Made by a program: the position numbers and the translations under genes | Source of the DNA: Isoetes taiwanensis | Taxonomy: Eukaryota > Streptophyta > Lycopodiopsida > Isoetales > Isoetaceae | DNA: 64,000 bases | NCBI GenBank assembly: GCA_021234155.1 | Contig: JAJEKV010000086.1 | Span: forward strand, 3,833,461 to 3,897,460 | Reading direction: 5' to 3' | Notes under the pieces: generated by a model | What the model was told of the DNA's origin: nothing | What the model saw: the letters and a program-made list of their open reading frames with translations, nothing else | Databases searched by the model: none | Part shown: positions 12,454-23,244 of the stretch, in pieces | Layout: every line of letters starts with the position of its first letter | Position numbering within the stretch: the first letter of the stretch is position 1

Positions 12454-14570
12454 TTGAGAACCTATTTGTGGCATATGTACCTTTACCTTTTTAAAAAGCC
12501 TCATCGATCCCCATATAAAGGAAAGTTTTAGCTCCCTACTTAATTCTTTCTCGTCCCTTTAGGTTTGAGTTTTTGTCGCCCATATGATTTCGTTGAGGAT
12601 GAAGGGCTCTGATGAGGCCATTGGGGTCTGGGTTCCAGAATCTGGTCCAAATATGATCCTTTGACACAGGATTTTGCTCCTTTTTCTGCATAGAATAGTT
12701 TATTCTATGGCCTAAGGAATCTGGACAATGTGGCCAAAAATTTGACCGATTCTTATTTTCGAGGCAGATGAGTATTGCGATGTATATCTTTTAATATAAG
12801 TTCCAGGGTTCTTCGGTAGATTGTGATTTGTGGCCCTTTTTTGTGCCATAGCCAGAGTTATAGCTTCGGATTCTATCCCATCTGGCTAGCAGACAACTGC
12901 TGGCATTCATGATCGAATAGATCCTGGATACGGAGCTGTAGATCTTCAAGCAGAAGCGTCTTCTTTGGATAGTGGATATTCTGGGACAGACTAAAGGTTT
13001 TTGTTAATCTCAGGTGCACCATTGGAGCTTCCCATGGGGTTCACATATAGGCACCTTAATCTGAGAATATTTCCTAAATCAACAGTCCACAAAACAAGAT
13101 AAGGACATCCCATTATATGACGCTGTCATGGGGGGCCTAGTAGCAAGAGGAGGGCATCATGAATGGGAGTTTCTGCGTGTTCTGAGGATGCAGCAGCCAA
13201 TGTGAATATTGTCCTGTGTTTGAGTCTTTGAACTTGTATGTTTGTGATTTTGTGATGTGAATGGTTCTGATGTATGTAAATATATTGTGAATAAAATATA
13301 TTGGAGCATAGAGTTGTTTTGCACCATTGATTGGATGTTTAAGTTTTTGGTTTGAAAAATAGATGGCCACCGATCTGGAATAATGTGGGGAATATTCTAT
13401 GCATAGGTGGCTGGGAATCGAAGTTAGATAGTACGCATAAAGTATTGCCCCTTGCTTTTACAAATTTTATAAAAATAAAATATCTTTGGTGAACCTTGTT
13501 CTTTTTAAAGTCTTTAAGTAGCATGCTTCCGTTGAAACTAATATAGCAGCAGAAATTGATCAGAGTTAACCCTCAAACGATCTGCTGCTCCAAAATCAGG
13601 CAATTTCAAACAAAAACCTCTTCCCTTTGCATCACAAATCCGGCCCCTTTGTACGCCTACAACCTATGCAATTGATTTTGCCACTTCCTCCAGCATATTA
13701 CAGAGGCAATTTTGCCACTGAATTTCTCCGCAGCCAAGCCCTTGATGTGGTTTCCTGACTACATTTTGCAGCCAAGTCCTATTTTACATTCATAAAGCTG
13801 ATGATCAATCTTCATTTTCCTTGTTGTTGAGAGCGATGCAAATTAAGCAACACAACAATCTACTGTGCTCAGGAGAAATTGCAGCTGGGGCTTCCGTTTC
13901 TCCCCTGTCAAGATTCAGCGAACCCCAATATGACGTTGAAGTTGTAGTTGAAAGGTAAGAAATCCAAATCCTTACTATGTCGCCACCAAGCAATTTTCTG
14001 CTGAATTAAGGCCTCGAATTCGCTCTGATTGAAGACCGGAATAAGAAAGAACTACTAATTTGTTTGAATTCGAGCTGAGAATTGATGGGTTAATCCAATT
14101 TGCAAGACCTAAGGACAAAATTGATGGTCAATCCGATTTGCCAGTGGCTGATTACTGGGATATTGACTTGCAGAAAGCATTTGGCAGATCAGATCACGGG
14201 TATAGGTATTTTGATAAAAAAAATGGAAATACAGGGGCATTTTGACAAATACACCAAAAACACAGGAGCACTTTTAGATTTTCCCTAAGAAATACAATCT
14301 GGGTACTAACGAAATAAAATGATGCATTGCCCATGTCTGAGGGGGGCTCATTTCTTCACTTGGTGCCAAAATCAAAGGCCGGAAGAGACTTTGGATTTTG
14401 TTTAGCGAGGTCAAAGATCCTGCTAATATCGAGAGAGATATCTCTTCACTTAGAAGTGAAGCGAGCGCGGTTGAATTTACGGAAGAAAAAATGTATAAAA
14501 TGGTGAAGAGTCTTAGACAATTTTTTGACTTGTATTCAAAACCTTCATACACGCAACCAGCATGTGCGTC
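12454..14570. other. Intergenic DNA upstream of the dirigent gene
   Basis: No gene can be supported. The last 300 bp probably include the dirigent promoter. Confidence 0.4.
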
Positions 14571-14578
14571 TATTTAAA
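14571..14578 (+). promoter_or_regulatory. TATA box of the dirigent gene
   Basis: TATTTAAA lies 65-72 nt before the ATG at 14643. A second candidate, TATAAAA, is at 14589-14595. The first leaves a normal short 5' leader of about 40 nt. Confidence 0.5.
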
Positions 14579-14642
14579 CACAAACCCTTATAAAACCTCT
14601 GCATTTCATCTTTTTCTCAAAGGCATTGCTCCCTGAACAAAG

Positions 14643-15143
14643 ATGAAGATTCGTGGTCTTCTTGCAGTTGCGATTGTGTTTGTTTTGCTATATCACAGCA
14701 ATGCAGATATCTCTTCCTTTGCTCCAAAAAAGGTAACATTGAAATTTTTTCTCCATCACGACATTATTCGCCCAAACAATACAGCAATTCCTGTGCCAAT
14801 CCATAATAGGACATTGCCTATGCCAGTTCATGTTATAGATGATATAGTTACTGAAGGGCCTTCCATTCAGTCAAGGCATGTGGGTAGAGCACAAGGATTG
14901 TTTATACTCTCTTCTCTGAAGCCAGATAGTTTGTTTGCATCTCTTACGGTTGTTTTAAATACTGGAACGCACAATGGATCTATCAATTTTCAGGGTATCG
15001 AACAGATCTCTGCCAAAAAAGATGAGATGTCAATACTTGGAGGATCTGGTGACTTCAGATTTGCAACTGGTTACTCCATCATTCGGCCATGGATGAAAAG
15101 AGATGGCGCAGTTGTCAGCTTCTTTGTTACACTATATTACTAA
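14643..15143 (+). CDS. Dirigent-like protein, secreted
   Basis: This intronless gene encodes 166 residues. Residues 1-21 form a signal peptide (KIR followed by a hydrophobic run), so the product should go to the apoplast. The dirigent beta-barrel motifs appear in order: FFLHHDIIRPNNTA (35-48), the VIDDIVTEGPS motif (64-74), VGRAQGLF (80-87), LNTGTHNGSINF (105-116) and ILGGSGDFRFATGYS (131-145). Dirigent proteins steer stereoselective phenoxy-radical coupling in lignan and lignin formation; the substrate cannot be predicted here. N-glycosylation sequons are at N45, N55 and N111. The length is slightly below the usual 180-190. The ATG follows a TATA box by about 70 nt. The PPR gene converges on it from the other strand, 117 bp away. 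Confidence 0.93.
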   Translation: MKIRGLLAVAIVFVLLYHSNADISSFAPKKVTLKFFLHHDIIRPNNTAIPVPIHNRTLPMPVHVIDDIVTEGPSIQSRHVGRAQGLFILSSLKPDSLFASLTVVLNTGTHNGSINFQGIEQISAKKDEMSILGGSGDFRFATGYSIIRPWMKRDGAVVSFFVTLYY

Positions 15144-15260
15144 GTATAATATCATTGCCACAATTTTTTCAGTTGTACAGAGTTCTCTTTAACATAAGGT
15201 CTTTCTCTGTTTTTGGGTTACCATAAGGTCCAGAACGTAAAATTACAAAGTGCTATATAT
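15144..15260. other. 117-bp convergent intergenic spacer
   Basis: The stop codons of the dirigent gene (+) and PPR gene (-) face each other across this AT-rich gap. Both 3' UTRs must lie here or run into the neighbouring gene. Confidence 0.8.
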
Positions 15261-17813
15261 TTAGTTATTCTTTGGCAGAACAATCGTTTCTTTGTTTCTG
15301 TAGTTCTCCAATGATTCTGGTCTGGCCCCATTGCAGATATCCTGGAAAAGTGAAGAGCGTGTTATGTGGGAATGAGAAATGTTATATTTCTTTGTAAATT
15401 CATCAAACAGTTGCTGTGCCTCGTCTGTTTGACCCGCTTTATGCAATCCCTCGATGAGTATACAGTATGTTGCAATGTTAGGAATAAATCCTTTCCTTTT
15501 TGACTTCTTGAAGACTTCGTAGGCATCATCAGTTCTTCCCTTCACACTTAACCCATTTATAAGCCCATTGTATGTGATAATATCTGGTAAGCAGTTTCTT
15601 TCAACCATCTGTTCTAGGAATGCACTTGCATCATCGAGTCTGCCTACTCTACATAATCCAAAAACAAGTGTACTGTAAGTAAATGCATCAGTAACAAAGG
15701 ACCTTTCACCCATGAGTTTAACAAGCTCCAATGCCTCCATCATTCTACCTTCTCGACAAAAACCAGCTAATAAAGTATTGTATGTCACGGTGTTGGGATA
15801 ACAGCCTTTCTGTATCATTTCCTCAAGGAGATTTTGTGCCTCGTCTACCTTTCCTGCTTTGCAAAGACCATTTATAAGAATGCTGTATGTGATAACATCA
15901 GGTTTGCAACCAAATTCACTAATCCTGTTGAAAACTTCAAGAGCTTCCTTCATTTTCATAGCTTTGCAGAAGCCTGATAACATGGAATTATAAGTAAAAA
16001 TATCAGGTGTATAGCCTTTCAACAGCATCTCTCGGAACATCCCTTCTGCCTCACCAACCTTACCTTCTCTACAAAGTGCACCTATAAGGATATTATATGT
16101 AAAAATTACTGGGCGCCGATTTTTCTGAATCATATCCTGGTAAAGCTTCCAAGCAAGATCTACTTTTCTTGTTTTACACAAACCATTGATCATAGTAGTA
16201 TACGTGTATTCATTAGGGATGAAGCCCTTTTTCTCTAGAATATCAAACAACCGACAAGCTTCAGCATCTTTTCTTACCTTAAAAAGCCCATTTAACACAA
16301 TATTGTAAGTGACCAGGTTTGGAAAGCAACCCTTATGGAGCATCCCTTCAATAAGTTCTTGGGCCTCGTCTACTCGCTTTGCATTGCAGAGGCCGTCCAC
16401 AAGAGTATTGTATGTGTATGTATTAGGAAGACAACCTACTTCAACCATTGCCTTAAGAAGATCTAAAGCTTCTGTTAATTTTCCAGCTCGACAAAGTCCA
16501 TGGATAAGGATAGTGTATGTGATAACATCAGGAGTGCTTCCCATTTTCCTCATATTTAGAAATAGTTCATAGGCATCATAAGCTCTGTTTCCCTTGCATA
16601 GACCATTAAGCAGTGAATTATAAGTGACTACATTTGGAGCGCACCCCAGCTGACTCATCTCTTTAAACAACTTGTATGCTTCTTCAACTCTCTGAGCCTT
16701 GCAAAGACCATCAATTAGAGCACTGAATGTAACTACATTTGCAGGTAAACCTTTTTTCAGCATCACCTCCAAGAGCTGAAATGCCTCATCCAATTTGGAA
16801 TCTTTACATAGGCCGTCAATTAAAGAAGTATAAGTAACTGCATCCGGACGGTGGCCTTTTGCAATCATTTCATCCATAATGGCACATGCTTTATCCAAAC
16901 GGCCAGCCTTACAAAGGCCATCAAGGAGCGTGCTATATGTAATAACATCTGGCGTGTAGCCCTTCTCAATCATTTCGTTGAAGAATTCAAATGCCTCCTG
17001 AACATTGCTCATTCTTAGAAGCGCATGTATCATAGTATTATATGTAGTCACACCTACATCTTTTCCTTGGTCAACTAATTCCTTAAACAGTGCAAATGCA
17101 GCATCAAGTTTGCCACCTTTGTACATGCTATCAATGATGATACTGATTGTGATGCCATTCGGACTGTATCCTCGATCTTTCATCTCCTCAAGCAGTTCCT
17201 GTGCATCATCCAATTTGCCAGCCATACAAAAAGCTCGGATAAGTGTGCCATAGGTAAATTTATCAGGCACACAGCGATCTTTTTTCATTTCAAGGTAAAG
17301 TTCATGTGCCTTTTCAAAATTGTGGTTGTTTACAAGGACAGCTAGAATACCATTGTATGCATATGAAGTATGCTTGTAATCCTTCTGTTCACCAGCCCAC
17401 TCAAAAAACTTCAAAGCAAGATCTGGATCAGACAACTGCTTTAGGACTTTCCTAGCAAGATGGGGGTCAATCTTCCCATTCCATTCATGTAGAACCTCTT
17501 CCAAACCTTCATGCTGACCTGTTTGCTTAAGTTTTCCTACTATAATTGGAACCATATTGAACGTGTCAACTTCCTTTATGTCGACTCTGACAGGAAGAAC
17601 TTTAATTTCTTTTCTTGATTCAGAAAATTCAATATGGGCTTCACCAGGGATAACATTTGCCCTTACTAATTTGCTGGCGTTGAGGCTGAATCCCTTAGAT
17701 GTGTTCCTTAATTGAAGTGCATTTGGCACATTCGAATCATCAATATCTACTTGGACAGAGGCAAGAATCAAGCTGCCTCGATGGGATAACGATATGCCCG
17801 GCCAAAGACCCAT
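15261..17813 (-). CDS. P-class pentatricopeptide-repeat protein, 19 motifs
   Basis: One unbroken frame of 850 codons, with no intron in the coding part. Residues 1-148 are a non-repeat N terminus. Residues about 149-814 are 19 back-to-back 35-residue PPR motifs of the type VxTYNxLIxGLCKxGxxxEAxxLxxEMxxKGxxP, without gaps. The last 37 residues form a short tail; no E, DYW or SMR domain is present. All motifs have P-type length, so the protein should bind single-stranded organellar RNA for stabilisation, processing or translation, not C-to-U editing. The N terminus (MGLWPGISLSHRGS) is Ser/Arg-containing but a weak transit peptide, so an upstream exon or other start may exist. The frame's integrity suggests an active host gene. 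Confidence 0.95.
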   Translation of the reverse strand: MGLWPGISLSHRGSLILASVQVDIDDSNVPNALQLRNTSKGFSLNASKLVRANVIPGEAHIEFSESRKEIKVLPVRVDIKEVDTFNMVPIIVGKLKQTGQHEGLEEVLHEWNGKIDPHLARKVLKQLSDPDLALKFFEWAGEQKDYKHTSYAYNGILAVLVNNHNFEKAHELYLEMKKDRCVPDKFTYGTLIRAFCMAGKLDDAQELLEEMKDRGYSPNGITISIIIDSMYKGGKLDAAFALFKELVDQGKDVGVTTYNTMIHALLRMSNVQEAFEFFNEMIEKGYTPDVITYSTLLDGLCKAGRLDKACAIMDEMIAKGHRPDAVTYTSLIDGLCKDSKLDEAFQLLEVMLKKGLPANVVTFSALIDGLCKAQRVEEAYKLFKEMSQLGCAPNVVTYNSLLNGLCKGNRAYDAYELFLNMRKMGSTPDVITYTILIHGLCRAGKLTEALDLLKAMVEVGCLPNTYTYNTLVDGLCNAKRVDEAQELIEGMLHKGCFPNLVTYNIVLNGLFKVRKDAEACRLFDILEKKGFIPNEYTYTTMINGLCKTRKVDLAWKLYQDMIQKNRRPVIFTYNILIGALCREGKVGEAEGMFREMLLKGYTPDIFTYNSMLSGFCKAMKMKEALEVFNRISEFGCKPDVITYSILINGLCKAGKVDEAQNLLEEMIQKGCYPNTVTYNTLLAGFCREGRMMEALELVKLMGERSFVTDAFTYSTLVFGLCRVGRLDDASAFLEQMVERNCLPDIITYNGLINGLSVKGRTDDAYEVFKKSKRKGFIPNIATYCILIEGLHKAGQTDEAQQLFDEFTKKYNISHSHITRSSLFQDICNGARPESLENYRNKETIVLPKNN

Positions 17814-18225
17814 ATTTAATTCTTACTCTACCCTTTAGCTTAAACACTGTACAAAATGACAGATACAAATGAGCCCATCTAAAATTTACAAGCTTAAAGT
17901 TCCTCAGCAATTCTATGTTCACATAGGCCTATTACTGACGTGAGAAATATGAAGAAGCATGTTGATTGCGAAAGCGCACCTGAGAAAGTTTATGCGCCAA
18001 ATGCCAAATTTCAACTGACGAATTGGCCGCTGTGATATCCGAGAAAAATCTATCAGGGCTCTTCATCCTTGATGTAGGTTTCATGACTGAAGCGAATGTG
18101 TGGATAAAAGACACCATAGCTCCTATCCAAATGTTGGCCCAAAATAGACCCCCGGTTGATTAGTGGGCAAATCACTAACTTGGAAATAGGTTATCAAATG
18201 GAATTTCTTTCAAATTTTCTGTAAG

Positions 18226-18620
18226 TGAGGGATCTCCGTGGACTATAAAAATATATTCTATTCTATTCAACGCCAGCGGGCTCGCTAGCATATTATTTCC
18301 GGGACATCATGAATGCCCGCACTCAGTTATGTCCTCGAACAATGCACTGAGACACACTATAATGTACCATTGTCATATTCTCAGCATACCTATTACTGCC
18401 AAGGTTTTTCTCTTGAAAACCCTCCGGGGCGGGGTTTTTTAATCCTAGCAGTAATATGCTTGATGTATTCCTTGTCTGGGTCTCATAGGTCAATTGGTCT
18501 CCGCAGACGATAAAAACCAATTCAATTCTCTCTCAAATGCTATGACCTTGGTGGTGATTGGATCTCTGTAGACTATAAAAATACATTCTATTCTATTCTC
18601 TCTCTCTTAGATGCTATGAC
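18226..18620. repeat. Three imperfect copies of a GGATCTCCGTGGACTATAAAAA-type repeat
   Basis: Related segments start near 18230, 18499 and 18558. Each has a (G/T)CTC(C/T)G(T/C)(G/A)GAC(T/G)ATAAAAA core followed by a pyrimidine-rich TTCTATTCTATTC or TTCTCTCTC stretch. The second and third also share ATGCTATGAC.TTGG. This may be decayed LTR or leader DNA; no coding domain accompanies it. Confidence 0.5.
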
Positions 18621-19440
18621 ATTGGCGACAACTACATTAGTCCTTCACGTATCAAGTGTTTGTAAGCCCAAATCTTATGCCATTGAACACAAAAGACCAA
18701 GCGTTTTAGGAGGTAATAGTACAAACAAGATGAAAAGTGTGATTAAAATATGACTTGTGGTACTATTTGTACACCTTGTATGTTCTATATTGAAATCGTA
18801 AGATCACAATATTATAAGAGTAAGTCTAGCCCATTTTTGTTTAGCTCATGCCCTCTTATCAGATGGAATGGGAGAAAACACACATCTTTGATTATTATTA
18901 TATTATAGTTGAAGTTGCATCTTTGCTCCAACCCCAAATGCTCGATATAGATACATATGTGTAAAAACACGCATCCACTCATAGAATGGTTCTATCCTAA
19001 TGGACATTATATATAGTAGGTTATAGTAATGGTTAGCCATAGTAGCTGATAATGCGAAATAGTTTCCCTCAATTTTAGCTCATCACAAGACATGGACTAT
19101 AAAGAATGATCAAGTGTAGATCTTGTTTCAATTATGTTTGAGAGTGGTGATGTTGTAGACTAGTATGGTTAGTGTGTTGAAGATGCTCTGTTGTATACCC
19201 AAGAAAGGTTATACCCATCTAGAACCAGGGGCATACAAATACACCAAAAATGTCTAGAACCATTATTATATATACCATATAAAAACTAGGCGTCTAAACT
19301 CGCCTGTGAATTGAAATGTTAACAGATTCACCATATCTCAAGCTTGGTAGACACAATATAGAAATAGGATCGATTTTTTAGTCGTCGGTGCATTTCTAGG
19401 TGGACACGTGTCACTGCCAATAACCTGGAAAGGCAGTTGG
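18621..19440. other. Intergenic DNA with no recognised feature
   Basis: AT-rich, with no coding region or clear repeat seen. Confidence 0.4.
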
Positions 19441-19489
19441 GTGCCCTGATTCCGAGTGACAGGTTGAACCGGTCACTCCATATTTTTTC

Positions 19490-19900
19490 ACTTGTAATTT
19501 TTTTTCAAGCAGTTAACTTACAATTTTTTCAAGCAATTATTTTTTTTCGCTTGTAAGCTTTAAAGACCAACTCAGATTTTTTATAACACAATTCAAATTT
19601 TTTCAGTTGTAAAGACCAACTCAAAGTGAGTTTTTCAGTTTCACTTTTTCAGTTAAAGACCAACTCAAAGTTTTTATAATACTCAGGTTTTCAGTACTCA
19701 GAGTTACCACAATGCACATTCTAAATTTAATACATCAAAGTTATCACTCTATCAAAGTTACATCAGTACTCAAAGTTACCACAGTAAACATTATAGATTC
19801 AATACATCAAAATTACCAGAGTTTATTATCCGTATTTTTACAAGACTCAAAGTTATCACAATTGATCACCACGGTTCAAGACAGTTGATTAACAGAGTTC
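19490..19900. repeat. Degenerate short-period repeat block
   Basis: AAGACCAACTCA is repeated at about 19563, 19611 and 19657. Words of the form CTCAAAGTTACCAC and AATACATCAAAGTTA recur through 19690-19870. The block lies just downstream of the recombinase gene (which runs on the minus strand) and may be its 3' non-coding part or element end. Confidence 0.5.
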
Positions 19901-20409
19901 AAACATTCAAATGTATAGACTTAACTGCAGATTCCAGATTAGAAGACATTCCATTTTCCACATTGCAGGTGCAGACTCATTTCCTGCAAACCATAAGCAA
20001 TTAAAATCAAACATTATAGAGAAACTAAGCAATTCAACTACTTACAGAGATTTTATAAGAGCGCAAGCTTCACTTAAACTTCCAACATGAATCACCATAT
20101 TCTCGATTTTTATTAACTGAAATACTCACGCTTCCAGATGCAGAGCATTTTCTATAGGGTCAGAGAAGTATTTCTTCAACTCAGGCCTTTTTTTTAACAC
20201 CAGATCCAAATCGTTCGTGTATGAATCATCTATTTCAACCGGGACTCGATTACTAGAACCTGGAGTAACAGTTTGCGTAGAATTTGAAGCCCATTTGAAG
20301 CACCCACGATGTTCCTGATATCACGCAGAGGATTTCCAAATGAAGAACATAAACTAGCCGCCTTCTCCGGATTCCCACACAATCCAGCATTCAAGTTTTT
20401 AACATTATT

Positions 20410-22074
20410 CTAAAAAGACTCTCCATATGTCTTACCAGAATTCAGAACGTCCATCGCAGAAGCTCGTGCGACAACTCCACTCTGATCATAACGTTGATAC
20501 GATTCAGGATTCTTATGACCTATAATCTTCATGCCGACTTCAATAGGCACACTTGACACTGACATCTGCGTAATTGCAGTACTCCTGTAGCTTTTGTTGG
20601 TGAAATTTCCATCTATCTCGCACACCTCAACCATGTCTTTGAGCCAACTAGACATGGTTTTGGATGATACATGATTCGTATTATACCATATATCTTTTCT
20701 GGGACGATTAATTGCCTGCAAGAGGATGAACCTGCCACCATACTTATCATTGACCTCATACTTTGGTAGGCGGTACTCTAAATGCCTCCAGCACTCTACG
20801 ACATCAGCTTCATAGCATCTGATGGGCTCCCTGAAATCCTCAGGTTTGCAGTTGTTGATCCCGCTACGCCAGTTCTTATTGATGGTCTCACAATACTCTA
20901 GATATTAATTCACAAAGTCCTTTCCAATGAAAAACTGAAAATCTCTGACCTTACATAATTCCTGACCCCCACGAATTAAAAAACGTGACATACAATAGAA
21001 TGCAAACCTCTTCTGGAGCCCCAAGTTATTAGTCACTTGACGTGCCGGATACAGCAGAATTTTAGATTGGTCTTCCCAGCTCAATATGTCTGACTTCTTC
21101 CCCTTCGGAGTAAACCCGCCCGCAGCCGATTCCTCCATCGCAACCTCCAAAGCCTTACGAGCTTTCATGAACTTCACATCCTTATAAATGTCAATTACTC
21201 TCTCTTCTTATCGAGTATTCATGATCTTAGCATCCTGCGCCCGACATAAGATTCTAAACCGTTGGAATAGATTCTGCAACCTGCACAACAAAAAACATGT
21301 CGGAATAAATGAAATCAAACTAATAAATAAAAGAAAGCAATAATAAACTAATAATAAATAAAAGAAAGCAATAATAAACTAATAATGATGCTTAGGTGTC
21401 TGGTGGATATGGCTTGCCGTTGATTCGATGCACACAAAGCATAAAGTCCTCCAAATACTCAGCAAGCATGTCCAATTCCAGGTCTTCAATTTTAGAATCA
21501 ACTGGTTTCCCAAGATGCATCCGCCACGCGTCAAACTTGCCCCTGACCCATTCGTCCTTTGGTTCCAAAGGACTTGCAAAAGCATTAGTCACCCTAGTAA
21601 CAAGCTCCGGATCCAGGTCAACAAAATCACCAAGCTTCAATGGCTTCTTTCCACGATGCCGATCAACCACTAAATCAGTCATATTCATACTGCCATCATG
21701 CCTTATTTCATCTTTAATAAAACTTGAACCATCCTCGTCTATAATCATACTGTCTACAATCAAACTATCATGACCCTCATTCGTAATCAAATTCTTGCCA
21801 CTCTCAAAACAACCCTCAACTGCTGCCTCACAACTTAAGCCCACACTGTCATCTTTAGCAGTAGTCTCAAAAGGGCTACCGAGACTAAATGATGGACAGC
21901 CAATACCTAAATACAAAGAATAATAATTAAAAACTATCTAAAGGTAAACAATAAATAAACAAATTACCTGACTCAGATCCATTTAACTGTCGCTCCGAAG
22001 ACACATTCACCATTCCAGATATATCATCTACCATTCCAGGTATAACATCTGGCACTCCAGATGCATATGCAAAA
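20410..22074 (-). pseudogene. Crypton/DUF3504-type tyrosine recombinase, three exons, two in-frame stops
   Basis: Exons, read on the minus strand: about 22074-21968 (donor CAG|GTAATT), 21906 to about 21393 (acceptor TTTAG) and 21280-20410 (acceptor TTGTGCAG). The first junction is in phase. Exon two ends in KPYPPDT, matching the YxPxTL motif before the Crypton core-binding helices; no GT donor follows it. Exon three carries the catalytic domain: LIRGGQEL (first Arg), NKSYRSTAIT (second Arg; the usual His of HxxR is Lys) and IIGHKNPESYQRY (conserved His and nucleophile Tyr). In-frame TAA codons at 21208-21210 and 20905-20907 each sit where CAA would restore the frame. Otherwise the frame is intact, so decay is recent. 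The family cuts and rejoins DNA through a 3'-phosphotyrosine. A DIRS origin is unlikely because no reverse transcriptase is nearby. Confidence 0.72.
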
Positions 22075-22121
22075 AACTAAATATATTTTTAAAAGAATAT
22101 ACTCTAAAGTCGTATTTAATT

Positions 22122-22147
22122 AAAGTGGGACTCATTCCATTCCCACT
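22122..22147. repeat. Inverted repeat AAGTGGGA...TCCCACTT
   Basis: A perfect 8-bp stem separated by 10 nt, 50 nt upstream of the first visible recombinase exon. Confidence 0.6.
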
Positions 22148-22479
22148 TTTTTCCGGAACCCTGTTAATTTACACAAAAAGGAGCACCCCGACCCGAAAAC
22201 TATCCTTAATTCGAATTTTTGAATAAAACTCTGCATTCAAGCTTTGCTGCAGTTTTCTCTGGTTAGCGAGTCGAGAACAAGAACAATGCAACTGAAACAA
22301 AGGAAATTCATTAAAGTTTGAAACCAAAGATCTAGTTGAAAAAGAATTTTTATTAATAAATTGAACAGGTACAATGTATTTTACATCGGACGCAGAGACC
22401 ATGGTGGTCTTGTTTGTCACTACTGATTACATCATCTTAAGTAGGTGGTCCACCTTAGGGGGATTAACTAGCGGCGCTT

Positions 22480-22925
22480 CACGCCGACCATTTGTAAGCC
22501 TTGGGGGCAACCTGAAGGGTGTGGAATGCCTCACGTGGAGGTGCCTCCGGAGCTACCGGCCGACCTGTCCACCCCCGCTTCTCCACTTTCGCCTCCCCGC
22601 ACCTTCCATCGAATATGCTCCTTCCCCAACCTCCGTGGATGTTATGCAATGCTTGCAAGATGCTTTGAGCTTCTGGACTTTCTCTTTGTTCTTCGCCGTT
22701 CTTTATCCCGAGTGGTGTAGCGAGCAACCTCTGAATTCCCGAGCAACCTTATCCCAAAGGCCGGGCAGAGTGTAGCGTGACCGGATCTGTGCGAATCGGT
22801 ATTTCTTCCGCCTTGAGCGGGATGCGTCACCGCTGGAGCGGTCTGTGATGCCCGAAGCGGGATGCGTCTTTGGTGTCGGATCTCGTGCACGAACCACCCG
22901 GAGCAAGGAGAGTATGATTAACAAT
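22480..22925 (-). other. Coding-like segment of unknown function
   Basis: On the minus strand a frame from about 22860 reads KKYRFAQIRSRYTLPGLWDK and continues with VAREFRGCSLHH before a stop. A neighbouring frame then stays open to 22479. GC content and frame switching match the broken gene just upstream on the same strand, so this may be a 3' exon of it. I recognise no domain. Confidence 0.3.
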
Positions 22926-23025
22926 TACGGTGCCATTAGTCAAAACGAAGAAAAGAATGTTGAAATCAAATTACAATGGAGAACATTCATTCCATACAAC
23001 CGCATCCAATGGCGTGGGAAGTAGT

Positions 23026-23244
23026 GTCTTTCACGACTTCATGAAGTCGAGAAAGGCCCATAAAAGTGAAAGTACAACCGGTGCCTTTCTCGACTGTGCG
23101 AGTCGAGAAAGGCCCAGTGAAACGCAAGCGTAGAAGCATCATCATAATACATTGTGGCTGCATCCGGGTCACAAATCAAACATACAAATGGTCTCATCAA
23201 CAGGGACAAGCATGCCTTTCTCGACTTCGTGAGTCGAAAAAGGC
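23026..23244. repeat. Three TTTCTCGACT-palindromes, 3' flank of the FCP1-like gene
   Basis: Copies at 23026-23057, 23082-23114 and 23214-23244 have the form GCCTTTCTCGACT-(TTCRTGA)-AGTCGAGAAAGGC, each able to form a stem of about 12 bp. Confidence 0.8.

Noticed and set aside
22374-22890. Overlapping open frames on both strands
   Set aside because: The plus-strand frames are likely shadows of the coding-like minus-strand segment; none shows a domain.
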